Source: Pseudomonadota bacterium
Lineage (GTDB): Bacteria > Pseudomonadota > Gammaproteobacteria > Burkholderiales > Burkholderiaceae_C
NCBI GenBank assembly: GCA_020161065.1
Contig: JAIUPH010000008.1
Span: forward strand, 62,001 to 126,000
DNA length: 64,000 nucleotides
Direction of reading: 5' to 3'
Shown here: positions 44,409 through 52,267 of the stretch, one piece after another
How positions within the stretch are numbered: the first letter of the stretch is position 1
Layout of the letters: each line of letters opens with the position of its first letter
The notes under the pieces: model-generated
What the model saw: the letters and a program-made list of their open reading frames with translations, nothing else
Database searches by the model: none
Told to the model about the DNA's origin: nothing
Translations under genes and position numbers: made by a program

Positions 44409-45389
44409 ATGACCCGCCTCTACGACGACAACAGCCTGTCCATCGGCCGCACGCCGCTCGTGCGCCTGAACCGCGTGACCGCGGGCGCGGCGGCCACCGT
44501 GCTGGCCAAGATCGAGGGCCGCAACCCGGCGTATTCGGTCAAGTGCCGCATCGGCGCGGCGATGATCTGGGACGCCGAGAAGCGCGGCCTGCTCGGGCCC
44601 GGCAAGGAGATCGTCGAGCCGACCAGCGGCAACACCGGCATCGCGCTGGCCTTCGTCGCGGCGGCGCGCGGCATCCCGATCACGCTGACCATGCCCGACA
44701 CGATGAGCGTCGAGCGCCGCAAGCTGCTGTTGGCCTACGGCGCCAAGCTGGTGCTGACCGAAGGCGCCAAGGGCATGAACGGCGCGGTGGCCAAGGCCGA
44801 GGAGATCGCGGCTTCCGACCCCGGCCGCTACGTGCTGCTGCAGCAGTTCAAGAACCCGGCCAACCCGGCGATCCACGAGGCGACCACCGGGCCCGAGATC
44901 TTCGACGACACCGGCGGCAAGGTCGACATCTTCGTCGCCGGCGTGGGCACCGGCGGCACCATCACCGGCGTCTCGCGCTACCTGAAGAAGACCAAGGGCC
45001 TGCCGCTCATCACGGTGGCCGTGGAGCCCGCCGCCAGCCCGCTGATCACGCAAAAGCGCGCCGGCCAGCCGCTGCAGCCGGCCGGCCACAAGATCCAGGG
45101 CATCGGCGCCAACTTCATCCCCGAGGTGCTGGACCTGTCGCTGATCGACGCGGTGGAGACGGTCAGCAACGAAGAGGCGCTGGAGATGGCGCGCCGGCTG
45201 ATCCGCGAGGAGGGCATCCTCGGCGGCATCTCCTGCGGCGCCGCCGCGGCCGCCGCGCTGCGCTGGGCCAGGAAGCCCGAGAGCGCGGGCAAGACCATCG
45301 TCGTGGTGCTGCCCGATTCCGGCGAGCGCTACCTCAGTTCGGTGCTGTTCGAGGGCCTGTTCGACGCGTCGGGCCAGCCCCTGGCTTGA
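44409..45389 (+). CDS. cysK: Cysteine synthase (O-acetylserine sulfhydrylase)
   Basis: 326 residues from ATG 44409 ([20 protein letters not shown]). The PLP enzyme motifs are [16 protein letters not shown] with the Schiff-base lysine near residue 46, [13 protein letters not shown], the [13 protein letters not shown] phosphate loop (about 181-193), and [14 protein letters not shown] at the end. It makes cysteine from O-acetylserine and sulfide. The frame is open upstream of 44409, but without family similarity. The 230-bp spacer to the PEP-CTERM gene is AT-rich at 44250-44285. A ParD-like remnant follows 39 bp downstream. Confidence 0.95.
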   Translation: MTRLYDDNSLSIGRTPLVRLNRVTAGAAATVLAKIEGRNPAYSVKCRIGAAMIWDAEKRGLLGPGKEIVEPTSGNTGIALAFVAAARGIPITLTMPDTMSVERRKLLLAYGAKLVLTEGAKGMNGAVAKAEEIAASDPGRYVLLQQFKNPANPAIHEATTGPEIFDDTGGKVDIFVAGVGTGGTITGVSRYLKKTKGLPLITVAVEPAASPLITQKRAGQPLQPAGHKIQGIGANFIPEVLDLSLIDAVETVSNEEALEMARRLIREEGILGGISCGAAAAAALRWARKPESAGKTIVVVLPDSGERYLSSVLFEGLFDASGQPLA

Positions 45390-45421
45390 CGCTGTAAGGA
45401 TGTAGCACAAGCGTGCGACAT
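45386..45421 (+). promoter_or_regulatory. Likely operator of the toxin-antitoxin remnant
   Basis: A 9-base inverted repeat, ATGTAGCAC (45400-45408) and GTGCGACAT (45413-45421), matching 8 of 9 with a 4-nt centre. It sits 7 bp before the antitoxin ATG, downstream of a TTGACG (45386) that overlaps the cysK stop. The layout fits autorepression by an RHH antitoxin. Confidence 0.5.
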
Positions 45422-45427
45422 TGCGCC

Positions 45428-45595
45428 ATGAGTACCACCACCGTCCGCCTGCCCGAGGAGCTGAAGTCGCGCATCGACCGCTTGGCCGCGGCGGACGGCA
45501 AGACGGCGCATGCCTTCATGGTCGACGCGCTGGCGCGCGCGGCCGAGCTGCGCAAGCGTCAGTTGGCGTTCGACGCCGAGGTGCAGCAGCGTTGA
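45428..45595 (+). CDS. Ribbon-helix-helix (ParD/CopG-like) antitoxin, probably C-terminally truncated
   Basis: A 55-residue protein beginning MSTTTVRLPEELKSRIDRLA. The first strand and two helices of an RHH DNA-binding domain are complete (about 1-45). Related antitoxins usually run to 80-95 residues, with a C-terminal tail that covers the toxin. Here the frame stops right after AFDAEVQQR. The next frame continues directly as the middle of a RelE/ParE-like toxin, so the tail and the toxin's start appear to have been removed by one deletion near 45590. It may still bind DNA. Confidence 0.75.
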   Translation: MSTTTVRLPEELKSRIDRLAAADGKTAHAFMVDALARAAELRKRQLAFDAEVQQR

Positions 45596-45821
45596 TCGGA
45601 TCACCGACGTCGATACCCACATCGACGAAGTCTTCGATGCGCTGGACCTGCTGCAGCGCCACCCGCTGATCGGCCGCCCGGCCGGCGGCGATCGGCGCGA
45701 ACTGGTCATCGGCCGCGGCACGCGCGGCTACGTTGCCCGCTACCGCTTCGACGAAGCCGCCGACATCGTCCACGTGCTGGCGCTGCGCACGCAGCGGGAA
45801 GCCGGCTTCAGCGACGGCTGA
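45591..45821 (+). pseudogene. RelE/ParE-family toxin remnant lacking its N-terminus
   Basis: The frame encodes DVDTHIDEVFDALDLLQRHP, then IGRPAGGDRRELVIGRGTRG, YVARYRFDEAADIVHVLALR and TQREAGFSDG. This corresponds to the central and C-terminal parts of ParE-type toxins, including the closing H/R-Q-R/K-E-A-G signature. The first 25-30 residues are missing, and no ATG, GTG or TTG lies in frame between the antitoxin stop and the conserved part. It is most simply a toxin disarmed by an internal deletion that also cut the antitoxin. Confidence 0.72.
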
Positions 45822-45826
45822 AGCCT

Positions 45827-46756
45827 TCAGATCAGTTCATGCCGCCGCGGCAGATCGGCTCCGCGGCGCGCGCAGGTGATGGCCGAGGCGCGCGCCGCGA
45901 AGTGCAGCAGCGGCGCCAGCGCGGCGTGGTCCAGCGCGGCCACGCCTTCGCGGTGGAGGCGGCCGCCTTCGGCGAGCGCCGTCAGCAGCGCGGCCTGGAA
46001 GGTGTCGCCGGCGCCCACGGTGTCGACCAGCACGGTCGGCACCGGCGGCGCGTCGAGCCGGCCGCCGCGGTGCACCCAGGCGCTGGCGCCTTGCGCGCCG
46101 CGCGTCATCACCACCAGCGACACGCCTTGCCCCAGCCAGCGCGCGGCCTGCGCATCGGGGTCGCTGCCGGGGTACAGCCGCTCGTGGTCTTCGTCGCTGA
46201 GCTTCAGCAAGCTGCAGCGCGCGGCCATCCAGTCCACGCTGTCGCGCCAGACGTCGAGGTCGGGCTCGACGTTGGTGCGCACGTTCACGTCGTAGGCCAG
46301 CACGCTGCGGCCGTGCTCGCGCGCCACCAGCCGCCGCTGCGTGGCGCCGACCGGCTGCACCACCATCGCGAAGCTGCCGAAGTGGTAGGCGTCGGCGGCG
46401 GCGGGCACGGCGTCGAGGTCGGCCGGCTGCAGCAGCCGGTCGGCGCCGCCGTCGCCGTAGAACGCGTAGTCGGCCACGCCTTGCGCGTCCAGGCCCACCA
46501 GGCCCAGCGTGGTCGGCGCGTCGACGCGCTTCGCACACGACAGGTCCACGCCTTCGTCGGCCAGCGCACGCTTGAGCCGCTCGCCCAGGAAGCCGCGCCC
46601 CAGGCCGCCGAAGAAGGCCACCGGCTGCGCCAGCCGCGCCAGGCCGATGGCCACGTTGAGCGGGCTGCCGCCGATGCGCGCGTCCAGCGCCTGGCCGGTG
46701 GCGGTGGCGCCGGCATCGAACACGTCCATCAAGGCCTCACCGCTGACGACGATCAT
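45827..46756 (-). CDS. PfkB-family carbohydrate kinase (fructokinase-like)
   Basis: A 309-residue ribokinase-fold enzyme. It has the N-terminal sugar-binding GGSPLNVAIGLARL (about 29-42), a GGLGRGFLGERLKRAL region, and the C-terminal PfkB signature DTVGAGDTFQAALL (about 244-257) with the catalytic Asp. It is divergent from an ABC transporter of the fructose/ribose type, so ATP-dependent fructose phosphorylation is likely. Sinorhizobium-type frc loci have the same kinase plus FrcBCA plus ROK-regulator content. A 21-bp inverted repeat lies in the 135-bp divergent spacer. Confidence 0.9.
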   Translation of the reverse strand: MIVVSGEALMDVFDAGATATGQALDARIGGSPLNVAIGLARLAQPVAFFGGLGRGFLGERLKRALADEGVDLSCAKRVDAPTTLGLVGLDAQGVADYAFYGDGGADRLLQPADLDAVPAAADAYHFGSFAMVVQPVGATQRRLVAREHGRSVLAYDVNVRTNVEPDLDVWRDSVDWMAARCSLLKLSDEDHERLYPGSDPDAQAARWLGQGVSLVVMTRGAQGASAWVHRGGRLDAPPVPTVLVDTVGAGDTFQAALLTALAEGGRLHREGVAALDHAALAPLLHFAARASAITCARRGADLPRRHELI

Positions 46757-46782
46757 GACCGCTGCTCCTTCGGGTTATCCAT

Positions 46783-46803
46783 TAAATCAGTCTACTTGAT
46801 TTA
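46783..46803. promoter_or_regulatory. Inverted-repeat operator between sugar kinase and ABC transporter
   Basis: TAAATCA (46783-46789) and TGATTTA (46797-46803), perfect 7-base arms with a 7-bp centre, in a short AT-rich island in otherwise GC-rich DNA. It lies 26 bp from the kinase ATG. The ROK regulator encoded at the end of the operon is the obvious candidate to bind it and control both directions. Confidence 0.6.
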
Positions 46804-46891
46804 TTTATTCGACGACTCCAGAATTTCCCCAAGCGCGCTGCACCGCGCCAGCCCCGGCCCCGCACCCCCAAGGACCCCCAGGAGACCCCTC

Positions 46892-47890
46892 ATGCGCTTC
46901 GCTCCCGCCGCCATCGCCCTCGCCGCCTGCAGCCTGCTGGCCGCCGCCGCCCACGCGCAGAACGCGCCGGTGATCGGCCTCATCACCAAGACCGACACCA
47001 ACCCCTTCTTCGTGAAGATGAAGGAAGGCGCCGAGGCCGCCGCCAAGGCCAAGGGCGCCACGCTGATGAGCGCCGCCGGCAAGAAGGACGGCGACAACGC
47101 CGCGCAGGTGGCGGCCATCGAGAACATGGTCGCCAAGGGCGCCAAGACGATCCTCATCACGCCCAGCGACGCCAAGGCCATCATCCCGTCGATCAAGAAG
47201 GCGCAGGACAAGGGCGTGCAGGTGATCGCGCTCGACAGCCCGACCGACCCCGCCTCCGCCGTGGACGCCCTCTTCGCCACCAACAACTACAAGGCCGGCG
47301 AGCTGATCGGCCAGTACGCCAAGGCGGCGATGGGCGGCAAGCCGGCCAAGATCGCCACGCTGGACCTGTTCCCCGGCCACCCGGTGGGCGCGCAGCGCCA
47401 CAACGGCTTCCTGGCCGGCTACGGCCTGGCCAGCAACGACGCCAAGAACAACGAGCTGGCCAAGCCGGCCGAGGTGGTGTGCATGGCCGACACCCACGGC
47501 AACCAGGCCGAAGGGCAGACGGCGATGGAGAACTGCCTGCAGAAGAACCCCGACATCAACCTCGTCTACACGATCAACGAGCCCGCCGCCGCCGGCGCCT
47601 ACAACGCGCTGAAGAAGGCGGGCAAGGACAAGAACGTGGTCATCGTCTCGGTCGACGGTGGCTGCCAGGGCGTGCGCGACGTGGCCGCCGGCAAGATCGC
47701 GGCCACCAGCCAGCAGTACCCGCTGAAGATGGCGGCGATGGGCGTCGAGGCCGGCATCGAGTACGCCAAGACCGGCAAGAAGGCCTCGGGCTACGTCGAC
47801 ACTGGCGTCGAGCTGATCGCCGCCAAGCCGGTGGCCGGCGTCACCAGCAAGGACGCCGCCACCGGCACCCAGCTGTGCTGGGGCAAGTGA
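46892..47890 (+). CDS. frcB: Sugar ABC transporter substrate-binding protein (FrcB-like)
   Basis: A 332-residue periplasmic binding protein of the ribose/xylose class. The signal peptide is MRFAPAAIALAACSLLAAAA (then HAQ). IGLITKTDTNPFFVKMKEGA opens the mature domain, with ALDSPTDPASAVDALFATNN and NEPAAAGAYNALKKAGKD further on. The D-P-A and TNN stretches resemble FrcB of the fructose system. GGAG at 46881-46884 gives a good ribosome site for ATG 46892. It is the first gene of the transporter operon, followed by permease, ATPase and regulator. Confidence 0.92.
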   Translation: MRFAPAAIALAACSLLAAAAHAQNAPVIGLITKTDTNPFFVKMKEGAEAAAKAKGATLMSAAGKKDGDNAAQVAAIENMVAKGAKTILITPSDAKAIIPSIKKAQDKGVQVIALDSPTDPASAVDALFATNNYKAGELIGQYAKAAMGGKPAKIATLDLFPGHPVGAQRHNGFLAGYGLASNDAKNNELAKPAEVVCMADTHGNQAEGQTAMENCLQKNPDINLVYTINEPAAAGAYNALKKAGKDKNVVIVSVDGGCQGVRDVAAGKIAATSQQYPLKMAAMGVEAGIEYAKTGKKASGYVDTGVELIAAKPVAGVTSKDAATGTQLCWGK

Positions 47891-47927
47891 AGCCGGCGGC
47901 GCGCACATCGCCCACGACAGGACCGCC

Positions 47928-48878
47928 GTGCAACACTGGAAGCAGCACATCGCCCAGCTCGGGCCCTTCATCGCGCTGGTGATCGCCTGCGCGATCTTCG
48001 GCGCCACGGCGCCGCAGTTCTTCAGCGGCGAGAACTTCTCGCTCATCCTGCAGCAGGTGATGGTGGTCGGCGTGATCGCGATCGGCCAGACGCTGATCAT
48101 CCTGACCGCCGGCATCGACCTGTCGTGCGGCATGGTGATGGCGCTGGGCAACATCGTGATGACCAAGTTCGCGGTCGACCTCGGGCTGCCGGTGCCGCTG
48201 GCCATCCTGTGCGGGCTGCTGGTCACCGCGGCCTTCGGCCTGCTCAACGGGCTGCTGGTCACGCGCATCAAGCTGCCGCCGTTCATCGTCACGCTCGGCA
48301 CGACCAACATCGCCTTCGCGATCACCCAGCTCTACTCGAAGGCGCAGACGGTGACCGACGTGCCCGCCAGCATGACGTGGCTGGGCGGCACCTTCCAGCT
48401 GGGGGGCACCAACATCGCCTACGGCACGGTGCTGATGCTGCTCTTGTACCTGGGCATCTGGTGGTGGCTGCGCGACACCGGCGCCGGGCGCCACGTCTAC
48501 GCCGTGGGCAACAACCCCGAGGCGACGCGGCTGGTGGGCATCCCCACCGACCGCGTGCTGCTGGGCGTGTACGTGATGGCCGGCGTGTTCTACGGCATCG
48601 CGTCGCTGCTGTCGGTGGCGCGCACCGGCGTCGGCGACCCCAACGCCGGGCAGACCGAGAACCTCGACGCCATCACCGCCGTGGTGCTGGGCGGCACCAG
48701 CCTGTTCGGCGGCCGCGGCGTCATCCTCGGCTCGTTGATCGGCGCCGTCGTCGTCGGCGTGCTGCGCAACGGGTTGACGCTGCTGGGCGTCGACTCGGTG
48801 TACCAGGTGCTGGTCACCGGCATCCTGGTGATCCTGGCGGTCACCGTCGACCAGCTTTCGCGCAAGGGAGGACGCTGA
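47928..48878 (+). CDS. frcC: Sugar ABC transporter permease (FrcC-like)
   Basis: A 316-residue inner-membrane permease of the RbsC/AraH class with about eight to ten helices. Landmarks are VGVIAIGQTLIILTAGIDLS, VTLGTTNIAFAITQLYS, the coupling-loop region GRHVYAVGNNPEATRLVGIP and VVLGGTSLFGGRGVILGSLI. The start is GTG 47928 with ACAGGA upstream. It pairs with the ATPase two bases after its stop. Confidence 0.93.
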   Translation: MQHWKQHIAQLGPFIALVIACAIFGATAPQFFSGENFSLILQQVMVVGVIAIGQTLIILTAGIDLSCGMVMALGNIVMTKFAVDLGLPVPLAILCGLLVTAAFGLLNGLLVTRIKLPPFIVTLGTTNIAFAITQLYSKAQTVTDVPASMTWLGGTFQLGGTNIAYGTVLMLLLYLGIWWWLRDTGAGRHVYAVGNNPEATRLVGIPTDRVLLGVYVMAGVFYGIASLLSVARTGVGDPNAGQTENLDAITAVVLGGTSLFGGRGVILGSLIGAVVVGVLRNGLTLLGVDSVYQVLVTGILVILAVTVDQLSRKGGR

Positions 48879-48880
48879 CC

Positions 48881-49678
48881 ATGGCTGCCACCGACGTCAA
48901 GCCGCTGGTGATGCAGGCCAAGGGCCTGGTCAAGCGCTACGGGCAGGTCACGGCGCTCGACGGCGCCGACTTCGAGTTGCGCGCCGGCGAGATCCTGGCG
49001 GTGATCGGCGACAACGGCGCCGGCAAGTCCAGCCTGATCAAGGCGCTGTCGGGCGCGACCATTCCCGACGAAGGCGAGATCCGGCTCGACGGCACGCCGG
49101 TGCGCTTCAAGAGCCCGATGGACGCGCGCCGCGCCGGCATCGAATGCTGCTACCAGGACCTGGCGGTGGCGCCGGCGATGACCATCGCCGAGAACCTGTT
49201 CCTCGGCCGCGAGCTGCGGCGCACCGGCTTCCTGGGCAAGGTGCTGAAGATGCTGGACAAGAAGCAGATGCTGGAGATCGCGGTGCAGCGCATGGCCGAC
49301 CTGAAGGTCGGCATCCGCTCGATGACGCAGGCGGTGGAAACGCTCTCCGGCGGCCAGCGCCAATGCGTCGCGGTGGCGCGCGCGGCGGCCTTCGCCGAGC
49401 ACGTGGTGATCCTCGACGAGCCGACCGCGGCGCTCGGCGTCAAGGAAGGCAACATGGTGCTGGAGCTGATCCGCCGCGTGCGCGACAAGGGCCTGCCGGT
49501 GATCCTGATCAGCCACAACATGCCGCACGTCTTCGAGATCGCCGACCGCATCCACGTCGCGCGGCTGGGCCGCCGCGCCGCGGTGCTGGACCCGAAGAAG
49601 ATCAGCATGAGCGACACCGTCGCGGTGATGACCGGCGCGCTGGCGCCGGAGCGCATCCCCGCCGAATGCCTGGCCTGA
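48881..49678 (+). CDS. frcA: Sugar ABC transporter ATP-binding protein (FrcA-like)
   Basis: A 265-residue single-domain ATPase, unlike the double RbsA/XylG type, as in FrcA. Walker A is GDNGAGKSSLIK (about 44-55), the Q-loop is in CYQDLAVAP, the signature is ETLSGGQRQCVAVARA, Walker B is HVVILDEPTAALG and the switch His is in LISHNMPHVFE. Two copies should power the permease. The 3' end overlaps the start of the ROK regulator by 13 bp. Confidence 0.94.
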   Translation: MAATDVKPLVMQAKGLVKRYGQVTALDGADFELRAGEILAVIGDNGAGKSSLIKALSGATIPDEGEIRLDGTPVRFKSPMDARRAGIECCYQDLAVAPAMTIAENLFLGRELRRTGFLGKVLKMLDKKQMLEIAVQRMADLKVGIRSMTQAVETLSGGQRQCVAVARAAAFAEHVVILDEPTAALGVKEGNMVLELIRRVRDKGLPVILISHNMPHVFEIADRIHVARLGRRAAVLDPKKISMSDTVAVMTGALAPERIPAECLA

Positions 49679-50901
49679 CGACGCGCGTGATCGCCGCCGA
49701 CACCATCCGGCTCAAGCCGCGCGGCAGCAGCCAGGGCGGCCTGCGCCAGTACAACGAGCGCGTGGTGCTGCAGGCCATCCGGCTGCACGGCGCGCTGCCG
49801 GCGGCCGAGATCGCGCGGCTGACCCAGCTCACCGCGCAGACCGTGTCGCTGATCACCAAGCGGCTGCTCGACGACGGCCTGCTGCAAAAGGGCGCGCCGC
49901 TGCGCGGCAAGGTCGGCCAGCCTTCGGTGCCGCTGTCGCTGGACCCCGACGGCGCGTTCTCGGTCGGCATCAAGATCGGCCGCCGCAGCATGGACGTGCT
50001 GCTGGTCGATTTCGCCGGCGCTGTGCGCCAGCGCTGGACGCTGGACTACCGCTACCCCGACCCCGGCCCGCTGCTGGCCGAGATCGGGCAGCGCCTGGCC
50101 GGCTTGCGCGACGCGCTGCCGCGCGCGCAGCGCGAGCGCGTGCAGGGCGTGGGCATCGCCACGCCGTTCTCGCTGGGCGGCTGGCAGACGCTGCTGGACA
50201 TGCCGCCCCGCGTCGCCGCGCGCTGGCCCGGCACCGACCTGCGGGCCGAGGTCGAGCGCCTCAGCGACTGGCCGGTGGCGCTGGTGAAGGACACCGCGGC
50301 GGCCTGCGTCGCCGAGCTGGTGGCCGGCCGCGGCCGCAGCGTGCAGAGTTTTCTGTACCTGTTCGTCGACACCTTCATCGGCGGCGGCCTGGTGCTCGAC
50401 AGCCACCTGCGCGCGGGGCTGCACGGCAACGCCGGCGCCGTCGGCTCGCTGCCGCTGGCGCTGGCCGGCAGCCGCGGCAAGGCGCCGCCGCAACTGCTGA
50501 GCGTGGCCTCGCTGCTGAACCTGGAACAGCGCTGGCAGGCCGCCGGCCTGGACATCGGCGCGGTGGCCGACGAGCGCGCGCTGCAGCCGCCCTGGCGCGC
50601 GCACACCGAACGCTGGCTGGCCGAGGCCGCCACCGCGATGGCGCTGGCCGTCAACTCGGCGGCCTGCCTGCTCGACCTGGAATGCGCGATCGTCGACGGC
50701 TCGTTCAGCCGCGCGCTGCAGGCCGCGCTGCAAGCCGCGCTGGAGCGCGCGATGGACCGCTACGACTGGGAGGGCGTGACGCGGCCGACCGTGCTGCCCG
50801 GCACCATCGGCAGCGACGCACGCGCCCTGGGCGGCGCGCTGCTGCCGCTGTACGCCAACTTCGCGCCCGACCGCGAGCTGTTCCTGAAGGTGGCGAGCTG
50901 A
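49666..50901 (+). CDS. ROK-family transcriptional regulator
   Basis: About 411 residues from ATG 49666, overlapping frcA. A winged-helix DNA-binding domain (about 25-85; GGLRQYNERVVLQAIRLHGA, then AEIARLTQLTAQTVSLITKR) precedes a ROK sugar-binding domain. The LYLFVDTFIGGGLVLDSHLR and LHGNAGAVGSLPLA segments are typical, but the zinc-binding Cys-x-Cys-x-x-Gly-Cys motif of kinases is absent, as expected for a regulator. In the frc locus this kind of protein represses the transporter until sugar binds. The TAAATCA/TGATTTA repeat at 46783 is the likely operator. Confidence 0.9.
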   Translation: MPGLTTRVIAADTIRLKPRGSSQGGLRQYNERVVLQAIRLHGALPAAEIARLTQLTAQTVSLITKRLLDDGLLQKGAPLRGKVGQPSVPLSLDPDGAFSVGIKIGRRSMDVLLVDFAGAVRQRWTLDYRYPDPGPLLAEIGQRLAGLRDALPRAQRERVQGVGIATPFSLGGWQTLLDMPPRVAARWPGTDLRAEVERLSDWPVALVKDTAAACVAELVAGRGRSVQSFLYLFVDTFIGGGLVLDSHLRAGLHGNAGAVGSLPLALAGSRGKAPPQLLSVASLLNLEQRWQAAGLDIGAVADERALQPPWRAHTERWLAEAATAMALAVNSAACLLDLECAIVDGSFSRALQAALQAALERAMDRYDWEGVTRPTVLPGTIGSDARALGGALLPLYANFAPDRELFLKVAS

Positions 50902-50906
50902 TCTCA

Positions 50907-50936
50907 TTACCGCGGTAAAGCACGCTGGCCTATGAT
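50907..50936 (+). promoter_or_regulatory. Promoter/operator of the vapBC module
   Basis: TTACCGCGGTAA (50907-50918) is a perfect 12-bp palindrome. Its first half TTACCG could be a -35, with TATGAT (50931-50936) as -10 at an 18-bp spacing, just before the antitoxin ATG. A toxin-antitoxin operator over the -35 fits autoregulation. Confidence 0.55.
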
Positions 50937-50943
50937 GCCGGCC

Positions 50944-51207
50944 ATGGTGCACAAAACCCAATCGCGGCTCACGTCGCAAGGCCAGGTGTCGGTGCCGGCC
51001 GCGGTCCGCCGCCTGCTGCAGTTGACGCCCGGCTCGGTGCTGGTGTGGACGGCCGACGGCGAGCGCGTGACGGTCGAACGCGCGCGCCAGCACAGCACGG
51101 CCGAGGTGCACCAGGCCTTGTTCGAAGGCCAGGCGCCGGCCGCGCCCGCGGTGGCCACCGACGAAGGCATCCGCCGCTACATGCGGCGCCGCCATGCTGG
51201 CCGTTGA
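50944..51207 (+). CDS. vapB: AbrB/SpoVT-type antitoxin (VapB-like)
   Basis: An 87-residue protein. The N-terminal swapped-hairpin AbrB domain reads SRLTSQGQVSVPAAVRRLLQ (about 7-26), followed by LTPGSVLVWTADGERVTVER. The C-terminal half (about 55-87) is the expected toxin-binding tail. ATG 50944 is preceded by no strong ribosome site. It overlaps the toxin gene by 14 bp, the usual arrangement, and should both bind its operator and neutralise the PIN toxin. Confidence 0.88.
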   Translation: MVHKTQSRLTSQGQVSVPAAVRRLLQLTPGSVLVWTADGERVTVERARQHSTAEVHQALFEGQAPAAPAVATDEGIRRYMRRRHAGR

Positions 51208-51574
51208 CACCAATGTGCTGGTGCGCCTGCTGGTGCGCGACGATGCCCGCCAGGCGGCCGCGGCCGATCGCGTCGTCGCCCGCGGCGCCTGGGTGTCGCA
51301 CCTGGTGCTGGCCGAAGCCGTGTGGGTGCTCGACGCCGTCTATGCGCGCACGCCGCGGCAGTTGCTGGCGGCGCTGGAACTGCTGCTCGGCCACGAGTCG
51401 CTGGCGATCCAGGACGCCGACGTGGTGAAAGCCGCCGTCCTGCAATTCAAGCTCAAGCCGGCACTGGGCTTCTCCGACTGCCTGGTGCTGGCCATCGCAC
51501 GCAAGGCCGGCCACCTGCCGCTGGCGACCTTCGACAAGGGCCTGGCCAAGCTCGAAGGCACGCAAAAACTCTGA
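51194..51574 (+). CDS. vapC: PIN-domain ribonuclease toxin (VapC-like)
   Basis: A 126-residue PIN protein. Acidic metal-site residues are seen in [17 protein letters not shown] (first Asp), [12 protein letters not shown] (Glu), [12 protein letters not shown] (Asp) and [11 protein letters not shown] (Asp). All four positions are retained, so it could be an active endoribonuclease. It overlaps the AbrB-type antitoxin gene by 14 bp. Compared with the decayed ParDE-like remnant at 45428-45821, this module looks intact. Confidence 0.9.
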   Translation: MLAVDTNVLVRLLVRDDARQAAAADRVVARGAWVSHLVLAEAVWVLDAVYARTPRQLLAALELLLGHESLAIQDADVVKAAVLQFKLKPALGFSDCLVLAIARKAGHLPLATFDKGLAKLEGTQKL

Positions 51575-51690
51575 GGCTCGCGCAACAGCACGCGGGCGAC
51601 GATCGCCGGCTGCGGCTTCGCGCGGGCGTGGGCAGCGGGTCCTGCGGCCACGCGCCGGTGGCCACGCCGCGCTTGTGCGACGATCCCGCC

Positions 51691-52164
51691 ATGAACACCC
51701 TGCCCCTTGCCTTGCTGGCCGCGGCCTTGGCCGCCGCCGCGCCCGCCGGTGCCGAATCGGTCGGCGAAGTCGACACCGTGTTCAAGCTGATCGGCCCCGA
51801 CCACAAGATCGTCGTCGACGCCTACGACGACCCCGGCGTGCAGGGCGTCACCTGCTACGTCTCGCGCGCCAAGACCGGCGGCATCAAGGGTGGGCTGGGG
51901 CTCGCCGAAGACAAGGCCGAGGCCTCGATCGCCTGCCGGCAGACCGGGCCGATCGCCTTCGTGAAGCCGCTGCGCAAGCAGGAAGAGATGTTCAGCGAGC
52001 GCATCTCGCTGGTCTTCAAGCGGCTGCGCGTGGTGCGCATGGTCGACGCCGGCCGCAACACGCTGGTCTACCTGACGTATTCCGACCGCGTGATCGAAGG
52101 CTCGCCGCAGAACAGCGTCACCGCGGTGCCGGTGGACCGCGGCACGCCGATTCCGCTGCGCTGA
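51691..52164 (+). CDS. creA: CreA-family periplasmic protein
   Basis: A 157-residue protein with a signal peptide ([20 protein letters not shown], then AES). The mature part shows the CreA family pattern: [53 protein letters not shown] and [17 protein letters not shown]. Two cysteines could form a disulfide. CreA is found next to the CreBC two-component genes in enterics, which are not present here. Its function is unknown. The stop is 17 bp from the duplicated gene end at 52181. Confidence 0.88.
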   Translation: MNTLPLALLAAALAAAAPAGAESVGEVDTVFKLIGPDHKIVVDAYDDPGVQGVTCYVSRAKTGGIKGGLGLAEDKAEASIACRQTGPIAFVKPLRKQEEMFSERISLVFKRLRVVRMVDAGRNTLVYLTYSDRVIEGSPQNSVTAVPVDRGTPIPLR

Positions 52165-52180
52165 CGGGCACACGCCCGCC

Positions 52181-52267
52181 TCACGACGCCAGGCTGGCCA
52201 GCCGGAAGCCAGGGTCCTCGGCAAACGCGCCGATCGTGAAGCCCAGGCGCCTCATCAGGCGCTTCAG
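52181..52267 (-). pseudogene. 3'-end duplicate of the acyl-CoA synthetase/GNAT gene
   Basis: Read on the minus strand this encodes LKRLMRRLGFTIGAFAEDPG, then FRLASLAS and a TGA. The genuine gene ends LRLMRSLGFTVGPFPEDPDF, then RLASLAL. The DNA also matches closely over about 85 bp (for example CAGGCTGGCCAGCCGGAAG in both). It begins exactly where the secreted-protein gene 52264-53190 ends, sharing its last bases. Only the end of the gene is present, so it cannot be expressed as a protein. Confidence 0.85.

Noticed and set aside
45592-45669. Alternative toxin start at TTG 45592
   Set aside because: That TTG opens a different frame without similarity; the conserved toxin frame has no start codon.
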